37,969 bases of DNA from Akkermansia sp. (GCA_022787425.1 JALFWB010000054.1:1-37969), one strand, 5' to 3'; counted from the first letter of the stretch, positions 22,561 to 30,707 are shown. Made by a program: numbers and translations. Notes: generated by a model not told the origin, from the letters alone.

Positions 22561-22869
22561 ATGAGCGAACCTCCGGCCACGCCTTCTCCCACTCCGTTCA
22601 TCGTCTCCCACGAGTCTCTCACCCCTGCCATCATCGCGCTGAACTCCATGTCCCCCTGCGAGGGCATCGTGATGTCCCGCGATGGCATCGTCAAGGTCGG
22701 CAACTCCTCCGACCCTGATTTTCTCTGCATGCTCCTCCCTGCGCCTACGCTCGCACGCGCCCTCACTGCCGATGGGCTCTCTTCCTACACCGGCAAGGAA
22801 CTCCGCGCTTGGGCTGACTCTTACCCCCTCGAACCCCTCCAGGCCATCGCCGATGCGGCTCGCGCCTGA
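22561..22869 (+). CDS. Small protein of unknown function
   Basis: The product is 102 residues, acidic to neutral, with no membrane segment, and begins with a Pro/Thr-rich stretch (MSEPPATPSPTPF). I recognise no motif. It is believed real because a promoter with the window's standard geometry ends 6 bases before its ATG, and because its codons end mostly in C or G like its neighbours. It is a single-gene unit between lptF/G (divergent) and psd (convergent, 16 bases away). Confidence 0.65.
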   Translation: MSEPPATPSPTPFIVSHESLTPAIIALNSMSPCEGIVMSRDGIVKVGNSSDPDFLCMLLPAPTLARALTADGLSSYTGKELRAWADSYPLEPLQAIADAARA

Positions 22870-22885
22870 GGCTTCCTGTCGTTCA

Positions 22886-23794
22886 TCAGGAGATAATCCT
22901 CCCTATTTCGTCGCCCTGGCGGATGAAGGTTTCCGTACAGTGGGAGGAGTTTTGGACGAGGTCGGGGGAGAGGCTGATGCGGTTGGGCTCGAATAGAGTG
23001 ATGACGGTGGAGCCTCCGAAGGCAAAGTAGCCCATTTCATCGCCCTTGGCGACAGGGGCGTGGGGGGGGTAGGTTTGGTGGATAGCTCCGACACCTACGG
23101 CACCGACGGCGAGGATGAGAACATCACCGAGGTTAGGGGTGCGGAGGATGGTGAGCTCGCGCTTGTTCGTCCAGAGCCAGGAGAGGCGGTGGCGGAGGCA
23201 GTAGGGAGAGACGCTCGCGAGGGGGCCGGGAATGCGGATGGCGGGTTCCGGGGTGCCTGCAACGGGGAAGTGGTAGCGGTGGTAGTCTACCGGGCAGAGG
23301 CGGGAGAGCAGGAGCGTGCCGTGCGCATAGCGTTCCGCCAACTCCGCATCGCCGAGGAGGGCAGGGAGGTCAAAGGCCTGCCCTTTGATGAATACGCCCT
23401 CTGTTTGTGACACATCCTGCCACGCGGAATGCCGGGCATCCGCCGGGGCTGCGATGGTGTCCTCCCCGGCGCAGATGGGGCGAGCACCCGGTTTGAGGCG
23501 GCGGTAGAAGAAGTCGTTGAACGAAGAAAAACCATCCTCCGGGACGATAAAATCCTCCATCCGGATGCCGTATTCCTCCACAAAGGCCGGGATGGAGCGG
23601 GCACTCCTGCGCGAGTTTTTCATCGCCCCGAGAAGCCGGGAGAAAAAAGCACGCTTGAGCAGAAGATGCAGGGCAACGTTGCCGGACCAAGTGCCGTATA
23701 CCCACTGCATGGCCCGCTCACCCATAACCTTCTCGGTTTCAAGTGAACGGGTATAGCGGTTATAAAAAGTAATGGGCGCTTGGTGCGTGCTCAT
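22886..23794 (-). CDS. psd: Phosphatidylserine decarboxylase proenzyme
   Basis: This enzyme turns phosphatidylserine into phosphatidylethanolamine at the inner membrane. The 302-residue proenzyme has FSSFNDFFYRRLKPGARP near residue 90, CPVDYHRYHFPVAG near 168 (catalytic Asp-His) and FGGSTVITLF near 258. The GST of the last motif is the self-cleavage site that forms the pyruvoyl group, although the residue before it is Gly rather than the common Leu. The gene lies 11 bases after the second L,D-transpeptidase gene, so it is probably the third gene of that transcript. It begins without a Shine-Dalgarno sequence. Confidence 0.93.
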   Translation of the reverse strand: MSTHQAPITFYNRYTRSLETEKVMGERAMQWVYGTWSGNVALHLLLKRAFFSRLLGAMKNSRRSARSIPAFVEEYGIRMEDFIVPEDGFSSFNDFFYRRLKPGARPICAGEDTIAAPADARHSAWQDVSQTEGVFIKGQAFDLPALLGDAELAERYAHGTLLLSRLCPVDYHRYHFPVAGTPEPAIRIPGPLASVSPYCLRHRLSWLWTNKRELTILRTPNLGDVLILAVGAVGVGAIHQTYPPHAPVAKGDEMGYFAFGGSTVITLFEPNRISLSPDLVQNSSHCTETFIRQGDEIGRIIS

Positions 23795-23805
23795 CCGAAC
23801 GGGCG

Positions 23806-24552
23806 TTAGGCGTTCTTCTTTTCTGCGGCGGCCTTGGCCTCCGCCTCCTTGCGGGCCTGCTCTATCTTGGCATGCTCCTCATCGGTAAGCGGGCGAGTTT
23901 TGAACACCGGATAGGCAGATTCAACGGCCTGACAAATCGTCGTGCGCGTGCCGACGCGAGCAATGTTGAAGAGGCGTTTGGCAATGATGTTAGGCGTGCG
24001 GATGCAGCCGTGTGACAGCCGACGGCCGGCAATCACCTTGCCCGTGTGCATACCGACACCATCCCAAGTCAGCTGGAGGTAGTAGGGCATGGGAGAGCCG
24101 ACGAACTTGCCGCCCTCCGGAACGGGAGTGGCCGGTGTGGCATTGCTGTTGATGCAGCGACCGGACGCATTGTAAAGCCGACCATAGCTGGCAGATACAT
24201 GGTCAACATCCTTCGAAAGAATCTTGTACTTGCCGGTGGGGGTGGGGTGCCCGGACGTACCGGTGGAGACCGGCCAATCCATTGCCACCTGATTGTTCAC
24301 ATACAAGCGCCCGCGCTGCTGCGACAGGCAGATGTAGATGGGGCAGGTGTGGGATGCCTGCTTCAGTAGCTCCTCATCGATGTAGCACGACATGACGGCG
24401 GGGTAGCCCTTCGTCGTCTGCACGAACTTCTCGTATGCGGATTCGAAATTCTGCTGCTCGATCACGGACTCGGGGGTCTTCGTGGACTTGCAGGAGGTGA
24501 AGAGCGAGCCCGCTGCGCAAAGCAGAGCAAGCATGAGGTGAGTTGTTTTCAT
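23806..24552 (-). CDS. L,D-transpeptidase lipoprotein (YkuD), second of pair
   Basis: The 248-residue lipoprotein (MKTTHLMLALLCAAGSLFTSC) carries a YkuD domain. The catalytic block is complete: MHTGKVIAGRRLSHGCIRTP near residues 168-187 has the HxnSHGCxR pattern with the nucleophilic Cys. Such enzymes make 3-3 cross-links in peptidoglycan or attach lipoproteins to it. Compared with its neighbour it has an extra N-terminal helix region of about 50 residues and a Lys/Ala/Glu-rich C-terminal coiled tail (EEHAKIEQARKEAEAKAAAE). The start at 24552 matches the signal peptide. It lies 7 bases after the stop of the first copy. Confidence 0.92.
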   Translation of the reverse strand: MKTTHLMLALLCAAGSLFTSCKSTKTPESVIEQQNFESAYEKFVQTTKGYPAVMSCYIDEELLKQASHTCPIYICLSQQRGRLYVNNQVAMDWPVSTGTSGHPTPTGKYKILSKDVDHVSASYGRLYNASGRCINSNATPATPVPEGGKFVGSPMPYYLQLTWDGVGMHTGKVIAGRRLSHGCIRTPNIIAKRLFNIARVGTRTTICQAVESAYPVFKTRPLTDEEHAKIEQARKEAEAKAAAEKKNA

Positions 24553-24559
24553 GGTAAGC

Positions 24560-25156
24560 TTATCGTATAATAACCTTGGTTCCAACGGGTGTGTTGTCGA
24601 AGAAAATCTTTGCCATGCGCTTGGGCAGGCGGATGCAGCCGTGGCTCTCCGGGGCAGCGGTTACCAAGCCTTCGTGCATCCAAATGCCGTCATTGGTGAG
24701 CTTGAGGGCGTTGTTCATGTCCGCGCCTTTGTAGCGACCGCCGGCGGGCATCGGCTGGCCCGCCGTGTAGGAAGAGATGAGTGTGTTGCCGGCAGCATCT
24801 ACCACGCTGCCGTAGGTGGAGGACTTATGCGTGGCGTCCTTCGCCAACACCTTGAAGGTTCCGCCCGGGGTGCCATGACCCGCTCGGCCGGAAGAACAGG
24901 TGGAGAAGCCCACCTTGCTGTTGCCGATGTAGTAGGAGACCTGCTGAAGCGCGGTGTCAACAACAATGCAGCGGTCCCCCGTGGCTGTGGCCGCACCGGC
25001 CGCGTCCCAGTGACCTTGATTGACGAATTCCGTGGGCGAGATTGCGTTAGACGCCCCGCCGAAGCGGTAGGTTCCTACCACATCATCGACCCGCTGGCAG
25101 GAGCAAAAGCCCATTGCCATGGTAACCAACGCTGCAAGATGAATGAAACGCATCAT
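24560..25156 (-). CDS. L,D-transpeptidase lipoprotein (YkuD), first of pair
   Basis: The 198-residue lipoprotein (lipobox within MAMGFCSC; Cys20 the likely lipidated residue) is almost entirely a YkuD domain. GTPGGTFKVLAKDATHKSS and MHEGLVTAAPESHGCIRLP form the catalytic region, the latter containing the nucleophilic Cys. It is a paralogue of the downstream gene but lacks the coiled tail. The pair probably arose by duplication, with division of labour in cell-wall remodelling. It is the first gene of an operon with the second L,D-transpeptidase and psd, and has a 44-base leader containing a hairpin. Confidence 0.92.
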   Translation of the reverse strand: MMRFIHLAALVTMAMGFCSCQRVDDVVGTYRFGGASNAISPTEFVNQGHWDAAGAATATGDRCIVVDTALQQVSYYIGNSKVGFSTCSSGRAGHGTPGGTFKVLAKDATHKSSTYGSVVDAAGNTLISSYTAGQPMPAGGRYKGADMNNALKLTNDGIWMHEGLVTAAPESHGCIRLPKRMAKIFFDNTPVGTKVIIR

Positions 25157-25173
25157 ATGTCGTGTTGTTTAGT

Positions 25174-25229
25174 CCGTGCAATCCCACGCACGGCAGGCGC
25201 GTTATGCCCTGTTCCGATGCTTTTGTCAA
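25174..25229 (-). promoter_or_regulatory. Promoter and leader hairpin of L,D-transpeptidase operon
   Basis: On the minus strand, TTGACA (25224-25229), 17 bp, CATAAC (25201-25206), then a 44-base leader, long for this window. The leader contains CCGTGC-N8-GCACGG (25174-25193), a 6-bp stem with 8-base loop, ending 17 bases before the ATG. It may influence mRNA stability or translation. Confidence 0.6.
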
Positions 25230-25308
25230 GCTAATTCTTACAATTTTTCCCTATTTTTAAGAAAAGAAGACCATAACAATCGGAAAAGCGATGCAAAGGA
25301 GGGGTGCA

Positions 25309-25359
25309 TGCTTCATGACACGAAGCACGCTTGACATAACGGAGGTCATCGAGTAAGGT
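25309..25359 (+). promoter_or_regulatory. Promoter of ankyrin gene with upstream inverted repeat
   Basis: TTGACA (25331-25336), 17 bp, TAAGGT (25354-25359), then 11 bases to the ATG at 25371. Just before the -35 lies the inverted repeat TGCTTC-N7-GAAGCA (25309-25327), a possible regulator site. Confidence 0.65.
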
Positions 25360-25370
25360 GCTTCCCCGTC

Positions 25371-27548
25371 ATGAGTCAATTCGGGGTGAGTTTGTTCAAG
25401 CATATTCGATACATTCTGCCGCTGCTTCCGGTGTTGGGCGGAGCTGTCTCGCTTGTTACGGCTGCTCCGGAGCAGGTGGAGCAGGCCGTGCCGTCCCCGG
25501 TCGATATTTATCATGTATTGAGTGATGACCTCCTGAGCCCCCGGACCGAGTTGTCCCTGTTCCGCAGGGAGGATGCCCGCCTCAGTACGCAGCAGGCAGA
25601 CGCCTTAATCCGCTGCATCAATGAGACTCGCAGGCACTTTGAGCGTTGGGTACAGGGTACGGAGAGCGCTAAGGATTATCCCTACATCGAGCGGCTTTTA
25701 CTGTTGCGCCAATTATCCCCCGGTAGTATCAGCGCCGAAAAATCGGAGCGTTGCATACGCGCCTTGGTGCAGGCAGGAGCCGGGGTGAATGACTTTGATA
25801 AATCCGACAGGGAGCTGCAGAGTCCGGCCTTGCATCGCGCCCTGACGGATCCCGAGGCAGGGCCGCTGTGCCTTTTTTTGCTGGAGAAGGGAGCCAACAC
25901 CCGAGTCCGGACCGGGAAGGGGGAGACCGCCTTGGTGTGTGCCGCTGTCGGTAATCATGCCTCCTTGCTCAAACGCCTCGTGCCGTCTGCCGGCAAAAAT
26001 TCTCTTGCTCCGGCCATGGCCCGCGCCTGTGTTCAGGGAAATGCAGAGGCCGTCCGCGAGCTCCTGTCCCTCGGGGCATCGGCCAATGCGTCTCCGGGCG
26101 GTGTCCCTTTGCTGGTGACGGCGACTGCTTGCGGATGCAGTCACGGGAAGTTGAAGCCTGCAGCGCATCCGCGTGCTGCTGCCTACGAACAGATCGCTGA
26201 TTTGCTGCTCCGAAAGGGGGCTGACCCCCGGGCCAGGGAGGCGTCCACGGGGCGCACGGCGCTGATGTTTGCCTGCCTGAACGGTATGGAGGACCTTGCG
26301 CTGCGGCTGCTGGAGCGCGGTGCTTCTCCTACGGCATCCACGCTGCCGGGGCAGAGCCGCCGCATATCCGTGATGGAGTGTGCCTGCTTGGGTGCTTGCC
26401 CTCGGGTGGTGGAGAAATTGCTCCCGGTGCAGAAATGCAACGTGTCGGATCCTTATTACTGCCGCGTCTTCCTGTCTGCCTGTGCCGGTGGAATTCTTCC
26501 CTTGGTGGAGCAGGGGTTCCCCCACATGGGCCCGGCTTGGGATGCGATTTGGGGGGCCGAGGGAAGCAGCTTTATGCCCTTGGTGGAGGCCTGTCGCTAC
26601 GGGCGTTTGCCCGTGGTGCGTTATTTGGTGGAACACGGCATGGACCCGGATGTCTACCCCTACACACGTGAGACGCCGCTTCTGGTTGCATGCCTCGGCG
26701 GTTATGTCGATGTTGTCCGTTATTTGTTGGATAAGGGGGCTGATCCGAACCGTGCATCGTATGTGCTGGATCCCCTGACGGCTGCCTGTATGCGGGGAGA
26801 CGCGGAGGTGATCGAGCTTCTGCTGAAGCATGGGGCCACGCCCTGCGAACATCGAACGCGCGGGGGGGTGCTGTGTCCCTTGTCCGCTGCCGTGCGGGGT
26901 GGTCATGCCGCTTCTGTCCGCTTGCTGCTTGAGCAGGGAGCGCAGATTACAGAGTCATGCCGCCGGGCTGTGATGGGGTGTCGCAGCGGTCGCATCGTTC
27001 GTAGTCTGAGTAAGATAACGGGGCAGGATTATATTGCCCACATGAGCCTTTTCCGCGCGATTGAGGTCGGTAACCTGCCTGCCGTGCGCCGCTGTTTGAA
27101 GGAGGGGGTGTCCGCAGAGGTGAGGGATTCATACGGATATACGCCCCTCATGGTCGCTGCGCTCACCGGTAGGGCAGAGATTGTCGACTTTCTGTTGGAG
27201 CAGGGTGCCGATAAGGAGGCGCGTGTCTCCGAGCATCAGCCCGCCACGGCTCTTTGGCTGGCGTGTCGCATGGGTAAGGTTGATATGGTGCGGAAGCTGC
27301 TCGATGCCGGGGCTGACATTGAGGCCTGCGGACGTGATGGGTCGCTGATGTCTCCGCTCACGGTTGCTTGTTGGTATGACCGCCTTGAGACGGTTCGGCT
27401 CCTTTTGGAACGGGGGGCTAAGCGGGATGCTCGCGCCGAGGATGGTGGATATTCTGCCCGAGCGGTGGTCGAGATGCGAGACAGCACCGCACTGCGCGCT
27501 GTGTGGAATCCTCCGGCGTCACCTAAACGCCGAGGCCGTCGGCGTTAA
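25371..27548 (+). CDS. Exported ankyrin-repeat protein
   Basis: The 725-residue protein has a hydrophobic N-terminal segment (YILPLLPVLGGAVSLVTAA, about 14-32), probably a signal peptide or anchor. From about residue 125 it is ankyrin repeats with the usual GxTxLxxAxxxGxxxxVxxLLxxGA pattern, for example YGYTPLMVAALTGRAEIVDF near 585 and TPLLVACLGGYVDVVRYLL near 440. I count at least twelve repeats, some degenerate. No enzymatic domain is visible. Ankyrin solenoids bind proteins; in gut bacteria some are exported, but a host target is not shown here. The last residues (SPKRRGRRR) are basic and encoded by a hairpin-forming stretch. It is a single-gene unit. Confidence 0.85.
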   Translation: MSQFGVSLFKHIRYILPLLPVLGGAVSLVTAAPEQVEQAVPSPVDIYHVLSDDLLSPRTELSLFRREDARLSTQQADALIRCINETRRHFERWVQGTESAKDYPYIERLLLLRQLSPGSISAEKSERCIRALVQAGAGVNDFDKSDRELQSPALHRALTDPEAGPLCLFLLEKGANTRVRTGKGETALVCAAVGNHASLLKRLVPSAGKNSLAPAMARACVQGNAEAVRELLSLGASANASPGGVPLLVTATACGCSHGKLKPAAHPRAAAYEQIADLLLRKGADPRAREASTGRTALMFACLNGMEDLALRLLERGASPTASTLPGQSRRISVMECACLGACPRVVEKLLPVQKCNVSDPYYCRVFLSACAGGILPLVEQGFPHMGPAWDAIWGAEGSSFMPLVEACRYGRLPVVRYLVEHGMDPDVYPYTRETPLLVACLGGYVDVVRYLLDKGADPNRASYVLDPLTAACMRGDAEVIELLLKHGATPCEHRTRGGVLCPLSAAVRGGHAASVRLLLEQGAQITESCRRAVMGCRSGRIVRSLSKITGQDYIAHMSLFRAIEVGNLPAVRRCLKEGVSAEVRDSYGYTPLMVAALTGRAEIVDFLLEQGADKEARVSEHQPATALWLACRMGKVDMVRKLLDAGADIEACGRDGSLMSPLTVACWYDRLETVRLLLERGAKRDARAEDGGYSARAVVEMRDSTALRAVWNPPASPKRRGRRR
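27526..27546. terminator. Hairpin at the ankyrin/aroE convergent junction
   Basis: AACGCCGA (27526-27533) and TCGGCGTT (27539-27546) form a perfect 8-bp stem with loop GGCCG. It overlaps the last codons and the stop of the ankyrin gene. There is no long U-tract on either strand, so it is a candidate shared terminator only. Confidence 0.5.
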
Positions 27549-27560
27549 AATATCGGGGAC

Positions 27561-28457
27561 TCAGGCCTGCTCCAAGGCCCGCCGCATCGATGCGATATTC
27601 GGCAGTGTGCCGAACCAGTGGCGGAAGGCGAAGGCTCCCTGCCACAGCAGCATGCTCAAGCCGTAGTCCGCGCGGCAGCCGTGTTCCGCAGCTGCTGCAC
27701 AGAATGGGGTGGGGTGCGTAACGATATCGTATACCCATTGCCCGGGTCTCAGCAGGTTCGGAGAAAGGGGCAGGGGGTCTCCCCGGTGCAGGCCGAGACT
27801 CGTGGCGTTGACGATGAGATCCGCCTCACGAACGGCGGCTGCCATGGCGTCGCTTCCCAAGGCAATGGGCTCGACCCGGGCTCCCGTCTGCGCCCGCAGG
27901 TGCTCTGCCAGCTCTGTCAATTGAGGCTTCGGGCGGTTTGCCAAGAAAAGCCTCGGGCAGTCGGCCAAGGCACATTGAGCGGCCAGGGCGCATCCCGCGC
28001 CGCCACAGGCCCCGAGCAGCAGAACCCGCAGCTCCCCGAGGGGGTGTCCTGTCAGTTCCCGTACCGCTTGGGCGAATCCCGGGCCATCCGTGTTGTGCAG
28101 CCGCCACCCGCCGGCGGGCAGGTGCACCAAGGTGTTCCCGGCCCCGCAGAGGGAGGTCAGTTCATCCTTCTCTCGGGCCAGCAAATATGCCTGTTTCTTG
28201 AAAGGAATGGTGACATTCAGCCCGATGAAGCCCCGCTCCCCGAGGGCTTGCATCATTGCCTCGAACTCGCCCGCAGCCGTTCCGGCCAACAGGCGCACGT
28301 AGGTCATGGGAATCCCCGCCGCATCCAAGCCGGCCTGTTGCATTTGCGGGGATTTGGAATGGGCAATCGGGTTCCCGATCACCCCGAGCTTGATGGGCCG
28401 CCCCCCGCAGGCAAGCACCTGCGGGGTCAGGTCGGGGAGTGTATAGACCTGCTGCAC
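27561..28457 (-). CDS. aroE: Shikimate dehydrogenase
   Basis: AroE reduces 3-dehydroshikimate to shikimate with NADPH, in aromatic amino acid synthesis. The 298-residue protein has GNPIAHSKSPQMQQ (substrate-binding SKSP), GLNVTIPFKKQAYLL (catalytic Lys), NTDGPGF (catalytic Asp) and the nucleotide-binding LLLGACGGAGCALA, with NATSLGL towards the C-terminus. The N-terminus is about 20 residues longer than usual. The gene lies 14 bases after yajC and is the last of the trmB-tgt-yajC-aroE operon. Confidence 0.94.
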   Translation of the reverse strand: MQQVYTLPDLTPQVLACGGRPIKLGVIGNPIAHSKSPQMQQAGLDAAGIPMTYVRLLAGTAAGEFEAMMQALGERGFIGLNVTIPFKKQAYLLAREKDELTSLCGAGNTLVHLPAGGWRLHNTDGPGFAQAVRELTGHPLGELRVLLLGACGGAGCALAAQCALADCPRLFLANRPKPQLTELAEHLRAQTGARVEPIALGSDAMAAAVREADLIVNATSLGLHRGDPLPLSPNLLRPGQWVYDIVTHPTPFCAAAAEHGCRADYGLSMLLWQGAFAFRHWFGTLPNIASMRRALEQA

Positions 28458-28471
28458 GGCAGCTGCATCAG

Positions 28472-28933
28472 TTACTTGGACTCTTTGTCGCCCTCCTCAT
28501 TTTTGGTGAGGATCTGGGCGATGGCCGCCTTGGCGAACTTGACGACCACATTCGGAGCGAGCTCCACACGCACGTCGTTCGCCAGCACCTCGCGGACGAT
28601 GCCGTGGATGCCGCCGATGGTCACCACCTTCTGGCCGGGCGTCAGGCTGGCCTCGCGCTTCTTGGCCTCCTTCTGCTGACGCTGCTGCGGGCGAATGAGC
28701 AGGAAGTAGAAGATAACAATGATGAGGATGATCGGCAGGAAGGAGAACCAACCGCCCCCTTGCTGGTCGGCGGGTTGAGCCGGGGCCTTGGCGGGCTGCT
28801 GCGTGGTGCCCGTGGCGGGGGCAGCCGGTGCAGCGGGAGCGGCGTTGACAGCGGGGGCTGCGGGAGCAGCATTGACGGCAGGAGCGGCGGGGGCAGCAGG
28901 AGCAGCCTGGGCCAGGATGTTGATATAACTCAT
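28472..28933 (-). CDS. yajC: Preprotein translocase subunit YajC with Ala/Pro-rich N-terminus
   Basis: YajC is a small membrane protein associated with SecDF. The 153-residue product has its one membrane helix at about residues 62-80 (WFSFLPIILIIVIFYFLLI), followed by RPQQRQQKEAKKREASLTPG and the soluble VVTIGGIHGIVREV domain typical of YajC. Unusually, about 50 residues precede the helix, built of short repeats of the kind AAPAAPAAPAVN. Usual YajC proteins have 10-25 residues there. It overlaps tgt by 4 bases (ATGA), an arrangement common across bacteria (tgt-yajC). Confidence 0.92.
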   Translation of the reverse strand: MSYINILAQAAPAAPAAPAVNAAPAAPAVNAAPAAPAAPATGTTQQPAKAPAQPADQQGGGWFSFLPIILIIVIFYFLLIRPQQRQQKEAKKREASLTPGQKVVTIGGIHGIVREVLANDVRVELAPNVVVKFAKAAIAQILTKNEEGDKESK

Positions 28934-30060
28934 GGTATGTTATGTGCTTGGTAACGCGAGATGAAGCTGCGTTTGAAGGCAGCGAATTCACCGGCTGCAA
29001 TGGCGCTTCTCGCCTGCGCCATGAGCCGCAAATAGAAGTGAAGATTTTGGAACGAAAGCAGCCGCAGGGCCAGCATCTCCCCGGCACGGAAGAAATGCCG
29101 AATCGCTGCGCGGGAGAAGCGGGTCACATGCGGGTGGCCCTCGGCATCCAGCGGGGACTGATCATTCTTCCACCGCTCGTTTTTGATGTGGATCGGCCCA
29201 TCGGGTGTCATCGCAATGCCGTGTCGCGCCAGGCGCGTGGGCATCACGCAGTCGAACATATCCACCCCGCGCTCGATCATCTCCAGCAACTGAATCGGGG
29301 TACCCAGCCCCATGGCGTAGCGCGGTTTATCTGTCGGTAAATAGGGGGTCGTGTTCTCAATGGCGCGCAGCATCTCCTCCTCCGGTTCGCCCACGGACAC
29401 ACCGCCGATGGCGTAACCGTCAAAATCCATGCCCGCCAGCTCTTCCGCACAGCTCTTGCGCAGATCCGCATAGACGGAGCCCTGCACAATGCCGAAGTGC
29501 TGCTGGGGGCAGCCCGCTGTCTGCGGCTCGTGCTCCTGCACCCACTGCTTGCAGCGTTTGGCCCAGCGAAGTGTATAACCGAGCGATTTTTCCGCATACT
29601 TGCGGTCGCAGGGGTAGGGCGGGCATTCATCGAAAAGCATGGCGATGTCGCTGCCCAAGTTGGCCTGTATTTCCATGCTGCGCTCCGGGGAGAGCATCAT
29701 GTATGCCCCATCGATGTGGTTGCAGAAGCGCACCCCTTCCTCCGTAATTTTGCGCAGGCGCGCGAGGCTCCACACTTGGAAGCCCCCACTGTCCGTCAGG
29801 ATGGGCCTCTCCCAGCCGGCGAAGCGGTGCAGCCCGCCCAAGTCGCGGATAGCTTCATCTCCCGGGCGCAGGCAGAGGTGGTAGGTGTTTCCTAGAATGA
29901 TGCGGGCACCCAAGGCTTCCAAGTCCTCCGGGTGCAGGGTCTTGACCGTCCCCTGCGTGCCCACGGGCATGAAAATGGGGGTGGGTACATCCCCGTGCGG
30001 AAGGTGCAGGGTGCCCCGTCGCGCGCCGCTCGGGTCCGTGGTGGTCAGGTCAAAGCTCAT
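28930..30060 (-). CDS. tgt: Queuine/preQ1 tRNA-guanine transglycosylase
   Basis: Tgt exchanges the wobble guanine of GUN-anticodon tRNAs for preQ1 on the way to queuosine. The 376-residue protein has ILTDSGGFQVWSL (first catalytic Asp), GIVQGSVYADLR, GYAIGGVSVGE and FDCVMPTRLARHG (nucleophilic Asp). The zinc-site region is odd. Where the family has DCYTC-type cysteines this protein reads AEGHPHVTRFSR (about residues 306-317) with no cysteine. Two His residues and the His of IRHFF remain, so the structural zinc is either lost or bound differently. The start at 30060 overlaps the end of trmB by 11 bases. It is the second gene of a four-gene operon. Confidence 0.93.
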   Translation of the reverse strand: MSFDLTTTDPSGARRGTLHLPHGDVPTPIFMPVGTQGTVKTLHPEDLEALGARIILGNTYHLCLRPGDEAIRDLGGLHRFAGWERPILTDSGGFQVWSLARLRKITEEGVRFCNHIDGAYMMLSPERSMEIQANLGSDIAMLFDECPPYPCDRKYAEKSLGYTLRWAKRCKQWVQEHEPQTAGCPQQHFGIVQGSVYADLRKSCAEELAGMDFDGYAIGGVSVGEPEEEMLRAIENTTPYLPTDKPRYAMGLGTPIQLLEMIERGVDMFDCVMPTRLARHGIAMTPDGPIHIKNERWKNDQSPLDAEGHPHVTRFSRAAIRHFFRAGEMLALRLLSFQNLHFYLRLMAQARSAIAAGEFAAFKRSFISRYQAHNIP

Positions 30061-30637
30061 CGTTCTTGATATACTTTGCAGCGTGAATTTCCTTCCCCAT
30101 GGCCTCCCATTGCAGCTGAAAATCCGTCTTGGGGTAGAAGGGCGCATCCCACTCTGCCCGCGCAAAGAGCGGGCTTTCGTCCAGCAGCTCACACACCCAT
30201 TCGTAGTAGTCCTCGTGGTCCGTCTTGAAGAGTAACTCACCTCCCGGGGCGAGGGCGCGGTGCATGATGGGCAGCAGGCTCCCCTGCACCAAGCGGTTCT
30301 TGTGGTGGCGCTCCTTGGGCCAGGGGTCCGGGAAGAGGTAGTGCAGCCGCCGAATGCTACCCGGTGCTATCATCCACTCCAGGAAGTAGCGGCTCTCCGC
30401 GCGCAGGCCTTTCACATTCGTCAGCCCCTGTTTCTCGCTGTCGCGGCACACCTTGCGGATGCGTCCGAGCAGCCGTTCCACCCCCAGAAAACGCCGCTCC
30501 GGGTAGTGTCGGGCCATTTGCAGCAGGAAGCCGCCGTCGCCGCAGCCCAAGTCTACCTCACACTCCGCCCCGGCACCGAAGATTTCCTCCACGGTGTAAC
30601 TGCGGAAGTAGTCTTCCGGGTTGAAAATGGCACTCAT
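30050..30637 (-). CDS. trmB: tRNA (guanine-N7)-methyltransferase
   Basis: TrmB methylates G46 in the variable loop of tRNAs using S-adenosylmethionine. The 195-residue protein shows EVDLGCGDGGFLLQMA (SAM-binding) and FLGVERL. YLFPDPWPKERHHKNRLVQ is the diagnostic catalytic motif, and FKTDHEDYYEW completes the set. The ATG at 30637 lies 8 bases after a perfect TATAAT, so translation is probably leaderless. It is the first gene of trmB-tgt-yajC-aroE, thus two tRNA-modification enzymes share a transcript. Confidence 0.95.
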   Translation of the reverse strand: MSAIFNPEDYFRSYTVEEIFGAGAECEVDLGCGDGGFLLQMARHYPERRFLGVERLLGRIRKVCRDSEKQGLTNVKGLRAESRYFLEWMIAPGSIRRLHYLFPDPWPKERHHKNRLVQGSLLPIMHRALAPGGELLFKTDHEDYYEWVCELLDESPLFARAEWDAPFYPKTDFQLQWEAMGKEIHAAKYIKNDEL

Positions 30638-30645
30638 GCGCGGCT

Positions 30646-30674
30646 ATTATACGCATTTGCCGCCGGGATGTCAA
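30646..30674 (-). promoter_or_regulatory. Promoter of trmB operon, near-leaderless
   Basis: On the minus strand, TTGACA (30669-30674), 17 bp, TATAAT (30646-30651), then 8 bases to the ATG at 30637. Both boxes are perfect consensus, giving one of the strongest promoters in the window. Confidence 0.9.
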
Positions 30675-30707
30675 AGCAAAACGGCGGCATGCGGGGGAAA
30701 TTGCCCG

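Noticed and set aside
28800..28900. CRISPR-like or VNTR array from the repeated Ala/Pro codons in yajC
   Set aside because: The repeats are short, imperfect, in frame and coding. No spacers are present.
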